Source: Geminisphaera colitermitum TAV2 (GTDB taxonomy: Bacteria; Verrucomicrobiota; Verrucomicrobiia; Opitutales; Opitutaceae). From it: a DNA stretch of 42,607 nt. Of this stretch, positions 37,775-42,607 are shown one piece after another; position 1 is the first letter of the stretch; each line of letters starts with the position of its first letter. The position numbers were made by a program, and so were the translations under genes. The notes beneath the pieces were generated by a model. That model saw nothing but the letters and a program-made list of their open reading frames with translations. It was not told the origin of the DNA and ran no database searches. The stretch spans positions 1 through 42,607 of the forward strand of contig NZ_ABEA03000008.1 in NCBI RefSeq assembly GCF_000171235.2, read 5' to 3'.

Positions 37775-38728
37775 ATGACAACGGTGACGCAGCCGCACGC
37801 CATGACGATGAACAAAACACCCGTGCCATTTTATTTCACGGGCTTCGCCGACGAAGCATCGCCATTGCTCGACGAACAAATGCGCGTGACTCGCGAACTC
37901 GGCTGGCGCGCCATCGAATTGCGCAAAGTGGAGGTGCCCGGATATCCCGTCGGCAACCTCCACGACATCCCCGACGCCGCCTTCGCCCGCGTGGTGGAGC
38001 GACTCGACGAAGCCGGCATCCGGGTCAGCTCCCTCGGCTCCGCGCTGGCCAATGGAGCCCGGGACATTCGCCTCCCCTTTGACGACGACCTCGCCACGGC
38101 CCGGCGCGCGGCCACCCGCGCGCAAAGACTGGGCGCTCCGTTTGTCCGCGTAATGAGTTACCCGGTCGGCGATCCCAACGACTTGCTGGAAGACGAACGC
38201 TTTCGCCGCCTGCGGGAACTGGTGCGTGTTTTTTCGGATACAGGCGTGACCGTGATTCACGAAAATTGCGGCAACTACGGCGGGATGGGCTGGACCTACA
38301 CACTGCGGATGCTCGACGCAGTGCCCGGATTGAAACTGGTGTTCGACACAGGAAATTGCGTGAAGGACGCCGACTACATCCGCCCTGCCCCGCATCCCAG
38401 ACAATCGGCCTGGGAGTTTTTCCAGAACGTGAAGGCGCACGTCGTTTATGTGCACATAAAGGATGGCGTTTTCGATCAGGCAACAGGTCGTGCGCGCTGG
38501 TGTTTCCCCGGCGAAGGGGAGGGCGACGTGCGGCGCATCGTGGCCGATCTGTTCGCCTCGGGTTACAGAGGCGGACTTTCCATTGAGCCGCACATGTCAC
38601 CCGACGGATCTGATTTCCAAGGCGACACGCCCGAGGAAAAAAGGCGGCTCCTCTACATCGAATACGGACGCCGCCTCATGGACATCGTCGCCTCCTTGTC
38701 TGCTGGCGGTTCCGTTGCCGATCGCTGA
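37775..38728 (+). CDS. Sugar phosphate isomerase/epimerase (second TIM barrel)
   Basis: A 317-aa protein, unrelated at sequence level to the one at 35580 beyond the fold. Motifs: TGFADEASPLLDEQMRVTRE, VTVIHENCGNYGG, LVFDTGNCVKD and HVVYVHIKDGVFD, ending GLSIEPHM, which supply the Glu/Asp/His metal site. The start may also be 9 or 11 codons downstream (MTMNKT or MNKT). It follows the oxidoreductase by 13 bp and completes a three-gene catabolic operon. Confidence 0.85.
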   Translation: MTTVTQPHAMTMNKTPVPFYFTGFADEASPLLDEQMRVTRELGWRAIELRKVEVPGYPVGNLHDIPDAAFARVVERLDEAGIRVSSLGSALANGARDIRLPFDDDLATARRAATRAQRLGAPFVRVMSYPVGDPNDLLEDERFRRLRELVRVFSDTGVTVIHENCGNYGGMGWTYTLRMLDAVPGLKLVFDTGNCVKDADYIRPAPHPRQSAWEFFQNVKAHVVYVHIKDGVFDQATGRARWCFPGEGEGDVRRIVADLFASGYRGGLSIEPHMSPDGSDFQGDTPEEKRRLLYIEYGRRLMDIVASLSAGGSVADR

Positions 38729-38766
38729 ACGGACCAACCCCTCGTCCCGGCGGCAAGGCCGTCCCG

Positions 38767-40455
38767 TCACTGTGCAACCCGCACGCGATGGTTGAACCCC
38801 GCGCTGCCGGCCCCGACTTTGATGACCAGTTCGTTGCTTCCGGGTCGCAACGTCACAGGCAGGAAAATCGGCACGCGATGCGGTCCCTCCAGCGTGAGCA
38901 CACGCTGGCCGTTGAGCCACAGATGCGCGAAGTAATCGACCTCCACCGACAGGATCGCCGCCCCTCCCTGCGCGCTCTCAAACTGCGTCGCCGCATAGGC
39001 CACACCCGGCTCGTCCGAGCCCGTTAGCGCACGAAAATCCACCCGGCTGCCTTCCGCGTCAATCGTCCGCCAGTCAGCGGAGGTTGGCGCGCCTTCGTCT
39101 GACTCAGACAGAAATTTCTGACCGATTGCCCGCGACGCATCGACTGGTGTCTTTCCATCGGCACCCGGCTGCACGGGAAACGGTCCCGTCCACGACCAGC
39201 GTGCGGCGGGGATTGTCTCGAAGCGCAAGGTTTGCAACCGCCCCGCGTCAAACGCCCCGGCGGGGCTGCGTTCGCGTGTCGCTTTCGATTCACCGGCGAC
39301 GAGCAAATACCCCAGCTTCACCGCATCACCGACCTTGAGATCGTCCGCGCCTGCCGGCGTGCCCGCGATGGCCGCTTCGGATGGCAGCACCACCGTCAGC
39401 ACATGTTCGCGTGCCGGCAGATCGTCCGCCGCGACGTGAAGCGTGTAACCGTGTCGGTTGTTTGTGAATACATGCGCGGGCATTCCGCCATCCACACTTG
39501 CGTAAAAAGAACCAAAGTCCTTGTGCAGCGCGTAAAACAGCCCGACCGCCGTGCCGCGAAACGGTATTTGCAACACCGCGCCCGGCTTGTCGGCGCTCAA
39601 CACGCCTTGGAAAAAACGTCCGTACCACGAGTTCGGCGCATTCTCGCTCCGCCATGCGCCCGACGCCTCGTTCCACCCTTGGAGCGGCACCATTCGCGCA
39701 TCGAGCAACAGCGGTTTTGCGCTCAGCTGAGCGGGAAGTTTTACGACGGCGGCAAGGCCCGGCTTGTTGCGCGCCTCCTCGATCAACGGTTGCAGTGCCT
39801 TGGCCATGACGCCGGCATAAAACGCGTGCCCCTCCTTGTTCGGATGCACGCTGTCGCTGAACAACGTTTCCCAGCCGGTCCCGGCTGCGCGCAGATGTGC
39901 GTCCACGGCGGCCTGGAAATCGACCTCCAGCAACCCGTAGTGCCGGGCCACCTTGCGATGCCGGGCGAGATTGACCCCGTTTTTGGCCGCCGCCTCCAGG
40001 ATGACGATGGCGGGCGGTTGCGGCAGCGACTTCAGGCGCACGACCAGCGTCTCCATGTATCGGATACACTGTTCGTCGGTGAGGCTGCCGTCGTTCACGC
40101 AATACTCGATCGTCACCAGATCCGGCTGGTGGGCGATGATGTCGCGCTCCGCCCGGAAAATACCGAGCGCGCTGCCCGTGGCGCTCATGCCCGAGTTGAC
40201 CACGGTCACGTTGCTTTGCGGGAATTGCCCGCGCAACCAGCCGCCCACCCAGCCCGGTCCGCTGGCCTGCGTGATTGACCCGCCGATGGCGACATAGCGC
40301 AACGGCTCCCCGCGCGCCGCCTGGGCGAACGCCTCCACCACATCCCGACCCGGCGCGTCCGGGGAGAGGGAGCTTGTCCCGACGCTCACGGCGCAGGAGC
40401 ATACGAATAACAAGGCGGCGACGATTTGCCTGAAAGCAGGGCAGGGAGGTTTCAT
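38767..40455 (-). CDS. Secreted SGNH/GDSL hydrolase, multidomain
   Basis: A 562-aa protein from MKPPCPAFRQ with a signal peptide (hydrophobic about 9-25). SGNH block I is GGSITQASG, with the Ser in GGSI; block II is around NSGMSATGS; block III has EYCVNDG; block V is DSVHPNKEGH with the catalytic Asp/His. The C-terminal 330 residues are beta-sandwich modules (SWYGRFFQGVL, WLNGQRVLTLEGPHRVPIFL) like carbohydrate-binding appendages. It likely deacetylates or de-esterifies polysaccharides and supplies the neighbouring sugar operon. Convergent with 37775-38728. Confidence 0.82.
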   Translation of the reverse strand: MKPPCPAFRQIVAALLFVCSCAVSVGTSSLSPDAPGRDVVEAFAQAARGEPLRYVAIGGSITQASGPGWVGGWLRGQFPQSNVTVVNSGMSATGSALGIFRAERDIIAHQPDLVTIEYCVNDGSLTDEQCIRYMETLVVRLKSLPQPPAIVILEAAAKNGVNLARHRKVARHYGLLEVDFQAAVDAHLRAAGTGWETLFSDSVHPNKEGHAFYAGVMAKALQPLIEEARNKPGLAAVVKLPAQLSAKPLLLDARMVPLQGWNEASGAWRSENAPNSWYGRFFQGVLSADKPGAVLQIPFRGTAVGLFYALHKDFGSFYASVDGGMPAHVFTNNRHGYTLHVAADDLPAREHVLTVVLPSEAAIAGTPAGADDLKVGDAVKLGYLLVAGESKATRERSPAGAFDAGRLQTLRFETIPAARWSWTGPFPVQPGADGKTPVDASRAIGQKFLSESDEGAPTSADWRTIDAEGSRVDFRALTGSDEPGVAYAATQFESAQGGAAILSVEVDYFAHLWLNGQRVLTLEGPHRVPIFLPVTLRPGSNELVIKVGAGSAGFNHRVRVAQ

Positions 40456-40602
40456 GGATTCTGTCCCTATCATCATTGCCGGTTCTGTTGGGAGCGAAAA
40501 ACTTCGCTCCATCGCAGGCGGACACACTTTGAGTCAAACCCCTTGGCAACCACCGCCACGACGTGTAAATCCCGAACCCGCGCCCATCCAACCGCCATCA
40601 CC

Positions 40603-41343
40603 ATGCAATTCCACCTGCTTCCCATCCGTTCCGCCAACGCCGCCGAAAACATGGCGGCGGACTTTCTCCTGTTGAAACGGTATCCAAATGATGGTGACAG
40701 TCCCCCTCCCCCCCCCCTCCGCTTTCGACACTATGGCTGGCATCGCCCGGCGTTTACCTTTGGCTATGGACAGAAAATCGCCGACGTCCGCACCCAACTT
40801 CCGGCGGAGGCCGGCGACGATTTTGCCCCTTGCGAAGTGATCCGGCGTCCCTCGTCCGGCGGCATTTTTGACCACCGCGACGACTGGGCCTATGCGCTCG
40901 TTATTCCGCGAGGTCACGACCTTGAAGCTGTCGGCGCTCTCGAAAGCTACCGCATCCTGCACCGCGCCCTGGCCGACGCACTCGCCGCGCAAGGAGCCAA
41001 TGTGCGCCTGCACGACTCGCCGCAAAAAAACGAGCAGTGTGTCCCCCCCCCCGCGCCCTTCGATGTGATTGACGCCCGCACCGGCCAAAAAATCGCCACT
41101 GCCGCGCAGAAACGAACCAAACACGGCTTGTTGTTTCAGGGCACAATTTCGCGTCCCGCCGCCGAGAGGGCAGGGGGGGGGGGGGGGCTGGACTGGGATG
41201 TCTTTTACGAAACCTTCATTGACGGACTGACTGCGGCTCTCGGAGCCGAAGCGCAGGAAATACCTTGGCCCGACTTTGCGGAGGGCGAACTGGACGCGCT
41301 CGCCGAGCAATACGCATCGCCCGAGTGGAACGAATTTCGTTAG
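40603..41343 (+). CDS. Lipoate-protein ligase / octanoyltransferase-like protein
   Basis: A 246-aa protein of the biotin/lipoate ligase fold. The binding loop is EVIRRPSSGGIFDHRDDWAY, a variant of the RRxxGGGxVxHD signature, and a later segment DVIDARTGQKIATAAQKRTK holds the expected lysine-containing GxKIAxxAQ motif. Three C/G tracts add PPPPP (residue about 36), PPP and GGGGG (residue about 190) loops in frame. It could attach or transfer lipoyl/octanoyl groups; the substrate cannot be specified. Confidence 0.7.
   Translation: MQFHLLPIRSANAAENMAADFLLLKRYPNDGDSPPPPPLRFRHYGWHRPAFTFGYGQKIADVRTQLPAEAGDDFAPCEVIRRPSSGGIFDHRDDWAYALVIPRGHDLEAVGALESYRILHRALADALAAQGANVRLHDSPQKNEQCVPPPAPFDVIDARTGQKIATAAQKRTKHGLLFQGTISRPAAERAGGGGGLDWDVFYETFIDGLTAALGAEAQEIPWPDFAEGELDALAEQYASPEWNEFR
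40708..40717. repeat. C10 tract inside the lipoate-ligase-like gene
   Basis: An in-frame C run encoding prolines; two other tracts in the same gene are at 41043-41052 (C10) and 41173-41187 (G15). Confidence 0.85.
41173..41187. repeat. G15 tract inside the lipoate-ligase-like gene
   Basis: An in-frame run of fifteen G encoding glycines before the C-terminal helix. Confidence 0.85.
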
Positions 41344-41370
41344 CGAGTGATTCTTGCGCAGAGGATCATC

Positions 41371-41661
41371 CGTGGCGCGGGCGTCCCGCCCGCATCATGG
41401 TAGGGGCTTCGCTTGCGAAGCCCGCGTATGCAGGACGTGGCATCGAATAGGCGTGCGCGGGCGTTTGGCAGAAAAAGCCCGCGCCATAGCGTAGCGCAGG
41501 CATCCTGCCTGCAAGTCAGTCTATTGCGCGAAGCGCCGCCTTCCCAAATAACAGAATCAGCAAAAAGCAGAAGAGAGCACCGCGCTTCGCGCAACCTATG
41601 GATTGCAGGCGAGACGCCTGCGCTACGGGATGCACGTTGCGGGCGGGACGCCCGCGCCACG
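41371..41661. repeat. Nested REP-type inverted repeats
   Basis: An outer perfect 24-bp inverted repeat (41371-41394 and 41638-41661, core GGCGCGGGCGTCCCGCCCGC) encloses an inner pair (41491-41514 and 41603-41626, 21 of 24 matching, core GCGCAGGCATCCTGCCTGC) and a small hairpin GGGGCTTCGCTTGCGAAGCCC-like at about 41404-41424. The ORFs seen here are translations of the repeats. No gene in 41344-41685. Confidence 0.8.
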
Positions 41662-41670
41662 GGTGAAACA

Positions 41671-41679
41671 GGGGGGGGG
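41671..41679. repeat. G9 tract next to hemA
   Basis: Nine G between the REP cluster and the hemA stop codon (six bases beyond the 3' end of the gene). Confidence 0.85.
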
Positions 41680-41685
41680 AGGCTG

Positions 41686-42607
41686 TTACTTTCGTAGCAG
41701 TGGTCCGACCTGCCGCCAGAGGGCGGCGGCGCGTTCGGTGGCGAGGGCGTGGGCGCGGGTCACCTCGGCTTCGCGGGCGGCGCGGTTGGCCTCGGCGATG
41801 CGGGCAAGATCGTCGAGGTTGTAAACGAAGACGTTTTCCTGCCGTGCCACCGCAGCCTCGACGTCGCGCGGCATGGCCAAATCGATAAAAAAGAGAGGTT
41901 GCGCCGGTCGCGCGCGCATCGCCGCAGATACGGACGGGGCGGTCACCACGGCATCGGGCGCGGAAGTCGCGCAGACTACGATGTCGAAACGCTCCAGGTG
42001 ATGCGTGAAGTGCTCGAAGGGCATCGCTGTCGCGTCGAGCGCCGTGGCGAGCTCCATTGCGTGCCCGAGCGTGCGGCTGCTCACGGTGAGCGAGGCGGCG
42101 CCGCGACTCTGGAAGGCACGCGCGGTTTTTTCTCCGATCTCCCCGGCTCCGAGCAACAGCACGCGCGTGGCGGAGAGGTCGCCATAGATTTTTTGCGCGA
42201 GGTCAACCGAGACGTTGGCAATGCTCACCTGCCCTTCGGTGATCGCAGTGGTGGAGCGGATGTGCTTGGCGGCTTGAAATGCTTTTTGGAATACACGGTT
42301 GAGCACGGGGCCCGTCGCGCCGGCGGACTGGGCGGTGGCGTAGGCGGATTTCACCTGTCCGAAAATCTCGTTCTCTCCGAGCATCTGCGACTCCAGCCCG
42401 CTGGCGACCGCAATGAGGTGACGAATCGCATCCGCCCCGTGGTTAAGCTGGCGGATCGCCGCAAAGCCGGTGCGCGCCAATCCCCGCAAGCGGCAAAACG
42501 TCTCCTCCAGGTTTTCGAGCGCCGCAGGCGAACCGGCCACGCCGTAAAATTCGACGCGGTTGCATGTATTCAAAATTACAAGTTCCGCCACGCCGTCGCT
42601 GTCGCCC
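41686..42607 (-). CDS. hemA: Glutamyl-tRNA reductase, 5' end outside the window, C-terminally short
   Basis: At least 306 codons are visible; the gene enters from the right edge. The catalytic cysteine is in VILNTCNRVEFYG, the catalytic domain continues with GLESQMLGENEIFGQVKSAY and AFQAAKHIRSTTAITEGQVS, and the NADPH domain has LLLGAGEIGEKTARAF and FFIDLAMPRDVEA. The enzyme makes glutamate-1-semialdehyde for tetrapyrroles. The reading frame ends soon after the spinal helix (RAHALATERAAALWRQVG); the roughly 80-100 residue dimerisation domain of E. coli-type enzymes is absent. A G9 tract and REP repeats follow immediately, so loss by rearrangement is possible, though short forms may be normal in this lineage. 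Confidence 0.92.
   Translation of the reverse strand, partial: GDSDGVAELVILNTCNRVEFYGVAGSPAALENLEETFCRLRGLARTGFAAIRQLNHGADAIRHLIAVASGLESQMLGENEIFGQVKSAYATAQSAGATGPVLNRVFQKAFQAAKHIRSTTAITEGQVSIANVSVDLAQKIYGDLSATRVLLLGAGEIGEKTARAFQSRGAASLTVSSRTLGHAMELATALDATAMPFEHFTHHLERFDIVVCATSAPDAVVTAPSVSAAMRARPAQPLFFIDLAMPRDVEAAVARQENVFVYNLDDLARIAEANRAAREAEVTRAHALATERAAALWRQVGPLLRK

Noticed and set aside
41340-41697. ORFs of about 100 aa on both strands after the lipoate-ligase-like gene
   Set aside because: They are translations of REP-type inverted repeats (RDACAT, AGVSPA-like words) and not genes.

Overview
The window looks like chromosomal DNA of a Verrucomicrobiota member, most likely family Opitutaceae. 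That assignment is inferred from memory of the family: GC-rich genes, sugar-catabolism clusters of paired TIM-barrel isomerases with a Gfo/Idh/MocA oxidoreductase and a GDSL hydrolase, REP-like inverted repeats, and many long poly-G/poly-C tracts. It was not tested by a search.

Left chromosomal arm (1-9.3 kb): the 5' end of parB, a LysM protein, a DapA/NanA-family aldolase, efp, a small membrane protein, lysA, a DedA protein, then a nucleoside-salvage locus. That locus holds a nucleoside hydrolase divergent from ribokinase, followed by a LacI regulator; both promoter regions carry the same AAACGTTT-centred operator. From about 9.1 to 10.7 kb lies a scar: a gene fragment, a VapBC-type toxin-antitoxin pair, and degenerate DNA that repeats the order and sequence of the right end of the neighbouring prophage. 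I read it as the remnant of an older related element.

Centre (10,669-32,313): a 21.6-kb integrated element bounded by a 29-bp exact repeat, whose right copy is the 3' end of a tRNA-Leu(GAG) gene. It encodes a tyrosine integrase, an excisionase-like protein, an HUH rolling-circle Rep, a small packaging-type ATPase, and a 281-aa protein that I read as a double-jelly-roll (DJR) major capsid protein of the PM2/corticovirus type. A string of tiny single-span membrane proteins, jelly-roll/spike-like proteins and four exported proteins follows. No terminase, portal, tail or tape-measure gene is present. I interpret it as a tailless, probably membrane-containing DJR prophage about twice the size of PM2. 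It also carries a C5-cytosine methyltransferase, a PAPS-reductase-like protein and an ASCH protein, and on the right arm a PIN toxin, small regulators, a MITE-like insertion, twin hairpin elements and the integrase.

The integrase reading frame runs through the att core, so integration and excision exchange its C-terminal tail. In the excised circle the integrase frame ends 14 nt inside the excisionase-like gene and so becomes contiguous with xis-rep.

Right chromosomal arm (32.3-42.6 kb): the tRNA-Leu gene, an AraC regulator, a flavodoxin, a putative haem-utilisation gene split by a one-base change in a C12 tract, a sugar-catabolism cluster, a lipoate-ligase-like protein, a REP-type repeat cluster and a hemA gene running off the end of the window. 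Poly-G/C tracts of 8-15 nt occur throughout, mostly in frame inside genes. In two places they appear to have altered a reading frame.
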